The translations under genes and the position numbers were made by a program. From Labyrinthula sp. Ha (Eukaryota; Sar; Bigyra; Labyrinthulida; Labyrinthulaceae): a stretch of 64,000 nucleotides of DNA. The notes beneath the pieces were generated by a model. It searched no databases, was not told where the DNA came from, and saw only the letters and a list, made by a program, of their open reading frames with translations. Of this stretch, positions 1-11,100 are shown piece after piece (positions within the stretch are counted from its first letter, which is position 1; every line of letters starts with the position of its first letter). The stretch lies in NCBI GenBank assembly GCA_015227615.1, contig JAALGZ010000008.1:1-64000 (forward strand), in the 5' to 3' direction.

Positions 1-3000
1 CTACCAGCAAATATCCTTAAATCATGGATATTATGATTCTTATGGCACTACATTGTCCATATTTGGAAAAAGAAATTATTCTGTTCAAAATAGTTTCTCA
101 TCAATATTGTGGTGATTAAGTATTAACAACTTGGAGACTGCTGGGCCCCAAGAATAAAAATTTTCATGACTGTCAAAGACACAAAAATTGAACTTTAAGG
201 AATATACTTCCAAATCAAGTAGGTTATGCCACACTTTCAGCTGACATGAAGCCTTGCTTACTCTACATCGACCCCTTTGTTACTAGTCTCACTAAAGTTC
301 TATTAAGGAAAATATAACAGCTACCATTCTGGGCTTATGCACTAATTATAATACATGAAAACTTGAGAATAAGTTACGTCACTTTATTCTAGGAAAAAGC
401 AGTAATTCATTGGAGAGCTCTAGATAAGTTCAATCAAGCTATTGGCAACTAAACAAAGAACTAATTTATATTTATTGTATCAACATACATGCCAATTTTA
501 TTAAATACTCCCTAGGATATGAAATGGGCATTAGCTTGATTTAGTGAAATCTTCTCTGGGACAAATAGGGTAGATAATCGAATTAACTGAAATCTAAGAT
601 GATGTTATGCTTTTATATCCCCTTAAATCGATAAGCTTATTGCAAGGACTCTTTGCTTCTTCTGATTGTCTCAACTTAGACCTATTGGTCGGTTAACTAG
701 TCTGTAGTTAACTTGCAGTACAAGTTTACCCAACTTGTTTAAATGTTTTAGAATTATTTCGAGGTGTTAGTTTTTTATACATACTTAATATACTTGTAGA
801 TGCTTGGGATTGAAGCAGATTTATATTTTTTCCTAGATATTTCTAACCTTATTGCATTCGAATAAATAAGTTGACGAATAACGTAATTAATACTACGATA
901 ATTGCCAAAATAATCACAGGAAATATAGCTACTTAAGTATCTATTTATAATATATACTGTATATCGCATATTAAGAAGATATTCTAATACCCCCTCATGA
1001 ACTGTTTAATAAATCCAATAGTGGTTCACTTATTGAACCACCGGGAAAGAGGTTTCCCAACAACTGGTAGCTTTCATTGAATGACAGCTTTTCGTAGAAG
1101 AAACTAAAATCAGCAACGATTATCATGTCTTTGTTTTCCAAAATATGTAGCTCTAGACCCATATCTTTTACCAAAATATTTTCATTTATCTTCATTCAGT
1201 TTGAAGTGGAATTGAGGACTTCGAATTCAGTCTATAACTTTACTCAAACTATAATTTCTTCTGTCTTAGAGCTTATATTTGGAGTAGTACTAAGATTATG
1301 GTATCTGAGTTGACTCATGAAAATTTGTGTTTTTTTCTCGTCTTGCGAAAGGTGGATGATATGAGGTATATATACTCAGCCGAGTGTCTGAGGACGAATC
1401 TCTGGCATCTTAAAGCACAGATTACCGAGAATTTAATGTGTTTGCATTGAAGTTAAGGGTTACAAACATTGATCACCTTCAAATCGTATGGAATTTGTTT
1501 CAAGGTTTTAAGCTAGTTTCTTACTATTTGTTTCTACTTGACTAATAGTTCTAATTCCCTGTTTCTTTTTAGTATAATAGGCTTTTGATTTCATGGAAAC
1601 ACTTTACTGTCAATGCTAAACATACGGCCATAATGATCTTAAGCATAAATTTGTTGGTTTTATGGGTAAAAGAAAAGATGTAGGGTGACCCGTTTCTTCT
1701 GGTAAGATATTAGGCATATGGGGTTAATGTTTATTGCGATATTAAAACCCCAGTTAAGTAAAATAAACGAAGATCATAACTATATTTTCTTGAGTGAAAG
1801 ATTCTTATTCTTTCTATGATGTTTCTTACTTTCTTAACCCACAATTGGCTAGCTGAAGTTACTATTAGAGCTTTAATAACTGTTAAAAGATACTAAAATT
1901 ACACTACCTAAGCAACCTTATTTAATGCTGACTAGATGTCTATGTATTGATCTATATATATATATATCCGTACACTTGATGAGAAGAAAAACCTAGTATA
2001 TCTGCACTAGAAGTGTTCGCTGTAATCCTACATTTTTATTACCAAGGAAACAACAGCAGTAGAAAGCTGAGAACCCTTTCAGAACCTTCTAGTTTTTTAA
2101 TTAGCCTCTTCTGCATTCCTTTCAAGATCTGGAATGCCATGAGTACTAGTTACTTATGTCTTGGAGTGGCCTTTCTATCCTTTACACTGTCCCTAATTTG
2201 AGAAACATATATAAGAATACATCGAAATAATTAGCTAAAACTATGGAGCCTAGAGATGGGGCAATAAACATTGAGAATATTTGATAACTTCTCTTAGCAA
2301 CTTGTGCGTGCTACAAATTCACCTAGTAATCGACTTTTACCTCTTTCAATAAGTAAAAGTACAACTTACAGTGATACTACAGGAAGAACCCTGACCAAAT
2401 CCGGGTAGAAACAATATCTTGACACGCTCTTACTCTCCTCGCCAAAGATAAATCCAAACTTGTAGTTTGAGGCTAAGGTGCTATTTCAAAAAGAGGGATT
2501 GATACTTTAGTATTTACATTAAGTATTAAAATTTTTCTAACTCATTGCTCTTGACCTTGTGTTATTTTTAATTGAATCATTTGCGTTTGGGGCCACATGG
2601 CTGAATACATATTGTGATATTTTTATAATTGCAAGTTTTGAAACCTGTGGTTTCCCTCTTTTCTATGCTTTTCTGCCATTCTATAGTCCTACCATTGCTT
2701 TCATTGCAGCCTATGAGAGTTTAACCCACTTTCTTGATCATTTCCAATTTAATTTTATCCGCTAAACGGTGGGAATTAGTGATATCAACTCCTTAACAAT
2801 ACTGCACTCGGAGTTTAGTGTCTATTGAGTCAACCAGCTCTTAGTGTCGTTACTCTGTTCCAGCAAGGCAAACCAGGAATCTCTGAGCTCCTGTAATTCG
2901 TGTGGTGTGTAGGTGAAGTGATCTGATTTATGAATATTTTCCTTCACCCAAGAAATGAAGTGAACTAATTATATGGTTTGGTTAATGTGTTATTTGGGTT

Positions 3001-4064
3001 GATATTATTTGATGTGCTATTACATAACAGAGAAGCACTTAAATGTCGTTTAACGAGTATCCTTCTCCAGTGAAACAACCAAGGGTCAAGGTATTAGGAG
3101 TATAGTTTGTAACATGAACATTCGTGCTCAAATTACACTTCTAAAATCTTCCTAGGGTTACTGGTACTCTATGAATTAGCATTTTAGGGTTGGTATTCGC
3201 CCTGGCTGAACTCAGCTACCAAAAGAAGAATAATCAGAGCTTAGACTATATATTAACTTCACCTGTAGAGAAAAATAAGAACCCGAAATCCTATTTAGGA
3301 AACGAAAGGTCACATAATTCAGCATTTTAGGTTTCAAATGATACAGCTTAGTCCAAATGCAATTATGGACCATCATTTAAAAAGCATAACTCCTAATTAG
3401 CTAGTGTTGAATACTTATACTTCGCATGTAATTAATCTTATTCATATCTTAAGAAAGAGCATTGACACACTTAACTATATTACACAGCATGTAGGCTTCA
3501 GCGGAGATCCCTTAGTTGTATTAAGTGGGAATTCCTGCCAGAATGAATTTCAGAGTACTACAGATTCGTGTTTGATTCTCTAAACAAATGAGAAAATGTA
3601 TACCTAAATTTGCATTGACGTAGAGCAAGGCAAAGACAGCTCTTCTTAGAGGGAGTTGAATGTTTAAGAAATTTGCAAGCAACGAGAGAAACCTAAATTC
3701 TTGCTTAGTTATTCGAGCTACGCCTGAAAAGTTGAAAAGGAGCGATGCCGGATGGAGCTGAAAACATGGATCAACAAGAACACGTTATAACGTTTAGACA
3801 ACTAGAGAGAAAATTCTACCAACAGCTCGTTGGGCTTACTTCCTAGAGTTATAGGACAACCCCATGAACCATTCCCTTGTAAGCTCTACTTAAAAGAGAA
3901 ACATAAAATAGCAACAATTATACATAAACCACGTTTTCAAAGTCCATCTTCTATCATATCGAATCTTTTACTGTCTCTTTTACTGTTAGTATCTAACTAT
4001 GTATAACTGTTCCAGCTGGTACTATATGTTCCCCCCTAATTTCCCAAAATACTGGAAGCAAAAT
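1..4064. other. Gene-free left flank
   Basis: I see no recognisable gene in this stretch. The short open frames, for example 995-1195 on the minus strand (66 codons, no known motif) and 2559-2765 on the plus strand (very hydrophobic), are of a size expected by chance in AT-rich DNA. A short AT run lies near 1952-1965. The promoter of the following surface-protein gene must lie at the right end, but no convincing core element stands out. Confidence 0.5.
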
Positions 4065-7001
4065 ATGAAGTACAAAAGGTGCAAACAACTCCTGATATGC
4101 TTCATTCTCTTTCAACAAGCTTATCTTCAAATACCTGACCCTGTTTTCACTTATATATTTACACAATGTATTTGTTTGTCTGATAACCCTGTACTCCCAG
4201 AAACTTCACAGTTTCCCGTTACAAACGGATTTGAACAGTTTTCCTTACTAAAATCTAGCATCTCAACCTGTCCTCAAATAACTGGTTTTCATGAGGCTTC
4301 TCACCAGGGCATCTTGATTGATGCTAATGAATCACAAAGTTCATTTTCTGCACTAATTTCTGCAAATAGTTATGATTCCTTGGGTGTTGCTAGTTCTCAG
4401 GGATTCACTTTCGAGTTCTGGGTTAATGCTTCATCTTTCGAAAACCCAGCGGAAACAACTGTTTCTGTACTCTTGGATTGGGCTTCTGATGAAGATCTTT
4501 CTACTCTGGGTAGCTTCCTCTGTGCCATCAAAACAAATCCTGGGAGATTCATTGAAGGAATATACGCCTCCTCTTTAATGGACGACGATGCCAGTATCAG
4601 ATTTGATTTGAACTCAATAGACGACTTTACCAAGCTTCATGTTACTTGTGGCGTTCGTTTATCTTCAGGATCTCTTTTTCCTTTCTTTTGTTTAAACGGG
4701 CAATGTGAACAGGATGAAGATTTTGAGTTGTCCGTTGCTGAAGTAAACGCACTCAACGGAAAAATCTCGCTGGGGCTCAGCGCCCAGGCGGTAAGTGATT
4801 TTGATAACCGTTTAGTGTCTTCAGTTAACATTTTTTCTTTTCAATCTTATGCGTTAGGTCTAACTGATGAAAATGTTGTAGATTTACTTGAGGCTGAAGG
4901 GGTTTTCTTCAACTATCCTGTACCAGCAACGCCTTCTCGTTTAGTATTTACCGAGGATGTGGGTGCATTAGCATTCCGTGAATCTTTGTTCTTTGATTTT
5001 GATGCATCAGGAAGTAATTTCGTTAATTTCACGCTGCTGAATTCTTCTTTCGGAAGTCTTAGTTCAACAGAAGATATTCTTTTTTCAGAAGCGGATACAG
5101 TTTTCACACCAGCAGCAAATGTTTTTACATCGACATCGAATTGTGTAGATGATACTGATTTTTTTGAGACTTATTCTTTTACAGTCTTTGATGAGAATGC
5201 GTTGGCCTCATGTGTTGTTGGAGCGAATACTGTGGTTGAAATTTGCATAACTTCAGTAAATGATGCCCCAGAGTTTCTTCTTGAGGATATTGTAGTCCAA
5301 GTCGTTGATGATGCCGAAAACCCAGTTTCTTTTACTTTCATACCTGGAACAGATGTTGATGATCCTAATAATGAAGGTTTAGACGGGGGATTAGTTGGAG
5401 GGGCAATTGTGTTAAATGTTGCAGAGTTAAAAGGTCAAGTATCGACCTGTGATGGACCGTTCGAACCTTTAGAAACAGGAGACCAGGTTTCCATTGGTCT
5501 AGAAGGTTTTGTACAACTTTGTTTTCTAAGGGGTGATACATTGGATGAGCGTGAAGGGGCGGTAGGAAGCACTGAGTTAAAATTTGCTATTGTTGATGAA
5601 GCTGGAAGTACTACGGCTGGTGATGCAGAAGGAACAGTTATAATAGAAGTTCGTGAACTTTTGGTGTCCTGCCAAAACACCTGTGACTTTACTATTAACG
5701 AAAATACCGAACTGGAAATTACCCTGGATGGTGAAAACATTCGTGGTGATCCTGTTATTTACACTATTGAAGATCTTCCTCGGAATGGAGCCTTAACTAC
5801 ACTAGAGGGAGAGGAAATTCTGAGTACACCGTTTACATTAGTTGACGCTGATTCGGTTGTTTATACTCCAAGTGAGTTCTATTTCAATGAAAACGAAGAA
5901 GGGGGAACAGTTGATGGGTTGGGTGATGCTTTTTGCCCTGATGATCAGGACAGCTGTCCGGATACCTTCACTTTTGGAGTTGGTTTTGGAAATTCCAAAA
6001 TTGAGGATCAAGTACAGGTCACAGTGCGTGCAGTAAATAATCCAGATGCTGACATATCTAGTGTAGGAATTATCGCTGTTGGTACCAATAATGAAGCCTC
6101 TCTTGGCTCTATTTCCATAGACCCTAAGACAGATTCGGATATGTTTCCAGTAACTCTAATCATCAGTGCTATTTCAGGAGTTTATATTACTTATGCAGGG
6201 GAAAATGTTGGAGATGATACGGAGAGGGAGTTTACTGATTATCCATCGAATCTTAACGAGTTCTTAGCTGAATCTACTGTTCATTTGGGAACTGTTGGTG
6301 ATAGGCGCTTACAAGACGATGACCTTGAAAGTGGCTCGTTTTCTTTATCAGTTCAAGATGGTGAAAGAAGAGCAACAGCCATAGTTAGAGTGCAACTTGC
6401 TGAGGAAGAGTCTGGATCAAGTGGGCCTAGCATGCTTTTCTTGTTTGGTGGTGCTGGTGTTGCGGCTCTGCTGGTGCTGATGTTTGGTAGCTGGATGGGT
6501 TCGAAACTCAAACGAAGGCGTAGAAGGAGAAACCTTTATCACACTGATGCTGATGATGAAGAAGAGCATGAGATGAAAGTTGTAGGGGGTAGTGACGTTG
6601 AAAAACCTGTCACAGCTAACCCAAGGCAACGCGTAAGGGATTCCCCAAATCAAAAAAAGGCCCGTAAGGGGTCGGACCCACCTGATGAAAAGGGTAAAAT
6701 GAAAACAAAAAATGCGGCTTTTGGTACTGGTAAAAGTAAAGGGAAGGAAAGCAAAGGTGGAAAAAACACTGCTCCCCGAAATGGAGCAAACAGAATGTCA
6801 GGCAGTTTTACAGGGAGAAGAAGTGGTCGAGCACCGCCTCCAAATAGACTTTCAAGAAATATTGAGAAAGATGAGAAGCTCGCAACTGAATCTGAAGCAC
6901 CTGCTTCACCAAAAGAAAAAGGCAAAAAGGATAAAATCGTTCTTCTTGGAACATTTCCAAATATAACGTACGTGAAGACAACAGAAACAGATCATATTTG
7001 A
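4065..7001 (+). CDS. Single-pass surface protein with LamG-like and cadherin-like domains
   Basis: Likely an adhesion or carbohydrate-binding cell-surface protein. The frame is open from an ATG at 3999 (1000 codons), but I prefer the ATG at 4065 because it begins a signal peptide (MKYKRCKQLLICFILFQQA). Residue numbers here count from 3999. Residues 130-300 look like a LamG/ConA-like jelly roll (FTFEFWVNAS near 135, then an internal FCLNGQC). Three or four cadherin-like or bacterial-Ig-like repeats follow at about 310-425, 427-550, 553-685 and 690-805; two end in the typical signatures VNDAPEF and VNNPDADI. A transmembrane helix lies near 812-836, followed by a KRRRRRR stop-transfer run and a Lys/Arg/Ser-rich cytoplasmic tail of about 160 residues. 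No intron is visible. It converges on the MOB gene with 110 bp between stop codons. The domain calls come from motif recognition; ligand and function are unknown. Confidence 0.88.
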   Translation: MKYKRCKQLLICFILFQQAYLQIPDPVFTYIFTQCICLSDNPVLPETSQFPVTNGFEQFSLLKSSISTCPQITGFHEASHQGILIDANESQSSFSALISANSYDSLGVASSQGFTFEFWVNASSFENPAETTVSVLLDWASDEDLSTLGSFLCAIKTNPGRFIEGIYASSLMDDDASIRFDLNSIDDFTKLHVTCGVRLSSGSLFPFFCLNGQCEQDEDFELSVAEVNALNGKISLGLSAQAVSDFDNRLVSSVNIFSFQSYALGLTDENVVDLLEAEGVFFNYPVPATPSRLVFTEDVGALAFRESLFFDFDASGSNFVNFTLLNSSFGSLSSTEDILFSEADTVFTPAANVFTSTSNCVDDTDFFETYSFTVFDENALASCVVGANTVVEICITSVNDAPEFLLEDIVVQVVDDAENPVSFTFIPGTDVDDPNNEGLDGGLVGGAIVLNVAELKGQVSTCDGPFEPLETGDQVSIGLEGFVQLCFLRGDTLDEREGAVGSTELKFAIVDEAGSTTAGDAEGTVIIEVRELLVSCQNTCDFTINENTELEITLDGENIRGDPVIYTIEDLPRNGALTTLEGEEILSTPFTLVDADSVVYTPSEFYFNENEEGGTVDGLGDAFCPDDQDSCPDTFTFGVGFGNSKIEDQVQVTVRAVNNPDADISSVGIIAVGTNNEASLGSISIDPKTDSDMFPVTLIISAISGVYITYAGENVGDDTEREFTDYPSNLNEFLAESTVHLGTVGDRRLQDDDLESGSFSLSVQDGERRATAIVRVQLAEEESGSSGPSMLFLFGGAGVAALLVLMFGSWMGSKLKRRRRRRNLYHTDADDEEEHEMKVVGGSDVEKPVTANPRQRVRDSPNQKKARKGSDPPDEKGKMKTKNAAFGTGKSKGKESKGGKNTAPRNGANRMSGSFTGRRSGRAPPPNRLSRNIEKDEKLATESEAPASPKEKGKKDKIVLLGTFPNITYVKTTETDHI

Positions 7002-7111
7002 CTCTGTTAGATAAACCCAACTTCTGACTACTTAGGAAAAATTTCATAGTTACAATATAGAGATAAGTCAGGAGTGCATATTAACTTAGTAATTTCGATA
7101 AGTCTTCATAC

Positions 7112-8002
7112 CTATTCACCTTTTTCTAGTGCTACTAAACACTCTTGATACTTTTGATCCAAAGCAGTCAAGTCAATCACTTTCTTCACTTTAGTTCTCA
7201 AAAATACATCCTTATCGGCTTTTCTCTTAAGCAAATCAAACCGCTTAAGAAAAAAGTAAAAATGCTTGAAGCAAGTGTTCACATGAGCTTCTGCTTGATT
7301 CGAAACCACAAATGGCCAGCAAACAGCGTAAATGATTGCAAATATCCTGAACATTCGCTTGAACATTTCCTTCACGTACTTATCAATAAACTTTGGTGGA
7401 AACGGATCATCCTCTTCCTCAGGAAAGATCTTAGTGTTATCAATTTGATCTTCAAGCCAAATCATGCTATGATGTACATAATCTGCTCCATGAGGACTTG
7501 AAACTTTTCCATTCCCTCCTCTTAATCTATACTCAAAACCTTGAGGGAATCCATTGAAAAAGGCTGGAAAATTCGCGTACCCATTATATTCTTCCACAAG
7601 TCTTGCATGAGTTGCCGGATCTGATGACTGCTGGTGAAATTCTTCAACTAATCCATACAAGAGCGAAACTTCGTTATAAAAGTCAACGGTGTTGGCAGCT
7701 AGCCATTCGTTCTTCGCTTCTAAAAGAGCCCTTTGTTGAACTTCTTCGTCAGACAACTGAGGATTTTGAAACTTGACTCTATCAATGGACTCTTCCAAAG
7801 TTTCTTGAGGAATATCGATTATTTTCAACAAGTTTCCACTGCCGATCGTCTTGAACTGTTGTGCTAATTTACGTAAAGTCTGCTGAACGGAGAGATCACG
7901 ACCACGTAATGTGTAAGATTCTTGAGTTCTTTTGGATTTCATTTGACTGTGACGCTTTCTAAATGTATTTTTTTCATTTCCTTCTTGTTTCCAGCCTTTC
8001 AT
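7112..8002 (-). CDS. Divergent MOB kinase activator-like protein without zinc ligands
   Basis: MOB proteins bind and activate NDR/LATS kinases in Hippo, mitotic-exit and morphogenesis pathways. Family identity is clear over residues 99-255: the run EWLAANTVDFYNEVSLLYG matches the MOB1 core, followed by IWLEDQIDNTKIFP, FPPKFIDKYVKEMFKRMFRI and AHVNTCFKHFYFFLKRF. The length, 296 aa, exceeds MOB1 (about 216) through a basic N-terminal extension, an insertion after EEF at 122, and a C-terminal tail of about 40 residues. The oddity is the zinc site. MOB1 uses two Cys just after the LLYG helix and two His in AHIYHQHF. Here the Cys pair is replaced by an insertion of about 20 residues, and the His segment reads AIIYAVCW. 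The reading frame is intact and intronless, so this looks like a functional, non-zinc paralogue rather than a pseudogene. The start is the first ATG of the frame. Confidence 0.85.
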   Translation of the reverse strand: MKGWKQEGNEKNTFRKRHSQMKSKRTQESYTLRGRDLSVQQTLRKLAQQFKTIGSGNLLKIIDIPQETLEESIDRVKFQNPQLSDEEVQQRALLEAKNEWLAANTVDFYNEVSLLYGLVEEFHQQSSDPATHARLVEEYNGYANFPAFFNGFPQGFEYRLRGGNGKVSSPHGADYVHHSMIWLEDQIDNTKIFPEEEDDPFPPKFIDKYVKEMFKRMFRIFAIIYAVCWPFVVSNQAEAHVNTCFKHFYFFLKRFDLLKRKADKDVFLRTKVKKVIDLTALDQKYQECLVALEKGE

Positions 8003-8096
8003 GATTTACAAGGAGATTTTAATAGACTTTTTTGACTTTGTTTTTTATTCTCTGTATTCAGATTAGTTTCAGTTAAATTATGAATATGTAGCTAGA

Positions 8097-8111
8097 ATAT
8101 TTTGGGCAATT
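8097..8111. promoter_or_regulatory. Candidate upstream element ATATTTTGGGCAATT
   Basis: This 15-base string lies about 95 bp upstream of the MOB start codon. The same 15 bases recur at 35081-35095 in the 96 bp gap between GH47-C and GnT-I. A shorter relative, TTTTGGGCAACT, occurs near 10018 with no gene beside it. Repeats of this length are not rare in AT-rich DNA, so only the positions make it interesting. Confidence 0.25.
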
Positions 8112-11100
8112 AAGTTTTGATGACGTGGATTATTTGCATATGTACCACTAAAGCTACTGCTGAATAAAGATGTTTTATAGATAGAAATATGGATATATAA
8201 TTAATTGTTTAATAATTATAAACTTAATTAATAAGTTCAAGAAATATACAAAATATTAAAACTAAATTTAATTAAAAACAATATACTATAATAGCTTCTC
8301 CTAGTTCTAGAAACATATAAATGCTAGAGAACATAAAGCAAAAGAAACAGCTGAATAGGACTATGTATGAAGTCAGATTATAGTAAACCAAAGTTTTGGT
8401 TTTTTGTTTCCTTTGTCGATGACTCTGTTTTTTACAGTAGTATTTATACAAAGTAGTGGAAGGAACCTAGGCAGTCTCACTTATGAGGAACGATCGTGCA
8501 AACAATAACGCAGCCGTAAGAATAGATGAACTTAGGAACCAGGTAATAGCTCAGGCTTGCGAATTTCTTTGCAATAAAATCTGTCCAAGTGAGTGATCAG
8601 TGAAAGTCTTACTTTTATGATCCATTAGAAGATTTCGGAAAAATCATAAATCTAACGAAAGGTATGGAGGCCTCGAAGTGATTGCACCAATTGGAGCTAC
8701 CAGTAGTCGAGCAGCCTTAACCCCATATGAACATTTTCCTAATCATCACAGCTTAAGAAAGAGCTGAAAAGCAATAAAAAATAGAATACATGTTACATAC
8801 ATTTTATGATGGGAATATGTCATTAGGGTGCTGTTTAAGAAGTGTTTTCTTTGAAAATTTGTGAAGCGCGGTTCCAATATTCACTCTAACTGCATCGTAG
8901 AAATTTCAAAAAAGCTTAAGGACATTGAACATTTGCTAAACTCCCTTTGATATTATTCTTTGAGAATTCTCAAAAATTTCTCAATAAGACTCTGAAATAT
9001 TTCTATACAAAGTCTCAAATATTTCTTCAAGTGCCATATCAAGCACCTTATATGTATCCCTATTTGCCTCTAGAAACTTTTGTAAAAGGTAAAGAATTAA
9101 GAATAACGCTATTTTGAAAAGCAATAATTTATGCTGAACTCAGTTTCATATTGTTTATTGTACGTCAAAGTCGCACCAGTAGCTCATATTAACTAAGGGA
9201 CTCTATCAACGAATCATGTAACCCATTTCTAAGTTGATAATATCTTTACTTCTCAGTTCTTGCTTATAGTGCCTGGGGGATTTACCTGTCATTATCAGAA
9301 CTTACAACAGTATCACAAACGGTTATTGAGACACCAGTGAAAAGTCGTGATGCAGTCTTACATGTGAGTAACAAAAAACTGTTTCTTAAAAAACCCAAAT
9401 ATACGGAAATGCACTACACCGATATCGAGTATACATACTTGCTCATTTGTAGAAATGAAAGTGAACGACCACATCACACTCAAATTTTTGATCACTGTGT
9501 GTTAGAGAATGAAGTACCAACAAATTAAGTTTCTCAGTGTACAATAAGCTTTAATATAGACTTACTTAGAAAGCTGAAGTAACTTTCCATAAGATTGTGA
9601 GATGTTTTAACATATAGTACTGTAAAAATAAAACAGATCAATTTGTTAAATTCATCATTCGGGCTTATGCATTTAAATAACTATGCTTAGAAAAATATAG
9701 CTTCATAAATTTTTGTTGCTTGCATTCTGTTCTTTAGGAAATAGAGTGGTGTTGAAGACTGGCAATAGCAGTATTATTTTCTGAGACTCAGAATACGCCA
9801 CATCAAAACTTCATAACCCTTTCCATTGATTCTACCTTTTTGGCATTGTAAGATAACCTAGATATTAACCATTAGAAAAATCTATTTTTTATATTTTAAA
9901 TTAATTTGTCCCTACCCTTTTAGGATTAGAAAACTCTCCATCACAATATGCTCTATGAAAAAGTTTTGCATTGGGATTATTTGTCTCGCTAAAAGAAATA
10001 AAACAAACAATAGAAAATTTTGGGCAACTGACTTATTATTATACACGCTTTCTTTTGTTTTCCTAGGCTAAGTTCATCTCGTAAAGGTTAACAAAAAGTA
10101 AATATATTAATACCATGGATTAAGCTCTTTCCGTTAGCTTAAGGTATCTAATGTTTTGATTACTGCGTATAAATGGATAATCTAGTTGTAATTATAGAGA
10201 GGGAAAATGTAGCTTTTGCAAACAAATCTGTTATACGATGTTTTCTTAAAGAATTTAGTAAACGCTTCTGACAATGTTGTGCCATACTTTCGGTTTTGAA
10301 TCAAGATAACACAAATCTTGTTATTTTGTACAATATTAACTAAGAAGCAAATACCTCCTATATAGCTCCTTGCTGTTAACAATACCAGATAAGCATTAAA
10401 TCTTATATAAGTGGCTATGATTCGAAAATTCAAAAATTATGATTAGAGGAAAGTATTGTTAGATTGGAATCCCGATAAATAAAGCTATATATATATATAT
10501 TAGTTTTGAATCTTTATTTGGTTTAGGATCAATGATGCTTGAAATATTGTTAGATTTTCTTGCTTACTCTTTGGGTTGCACTGAGAGAGTCTTATTATTG
10601 CCTCTTGGGATCAGCGATACTGCTATAATGAATAAATATAGTTTTCATATTCTGAGATAACTATACAATGAAACAGTAAACTTCTAGTTAATAAAAAACA
10701 AAACAGGCATGTAATATAAGACTCGTTGACCTCTTCAGAAAAATCTCATTAAAATATTTTGTTATTCGTATTATATATCTGTGGAAAACGGAAACATAGC
10801 CAGAAAAGTAAGATGTAACAAAATATACAGGAACATGACATTTCAGCCGTTGAAACTTGAATATTGGCTGTAAGCTTGATCTTGGAGATAAGGGTCAAGT
10901 ACTCGCGTAACTTTTGCCCAAAAACACGTTATTAACCTATCAATATATTTGTGAAGGATAAACCATACCCGCACAACATATAAGACATGTAATACCTGTA
11001 AAAACTATATGAAACTCAAACTATACTAGACACCACGTTGAAAACTAGATTTTCTGCTAGATATAAATATTATATACGGTTAGTTTCTTCTAACAAAATA

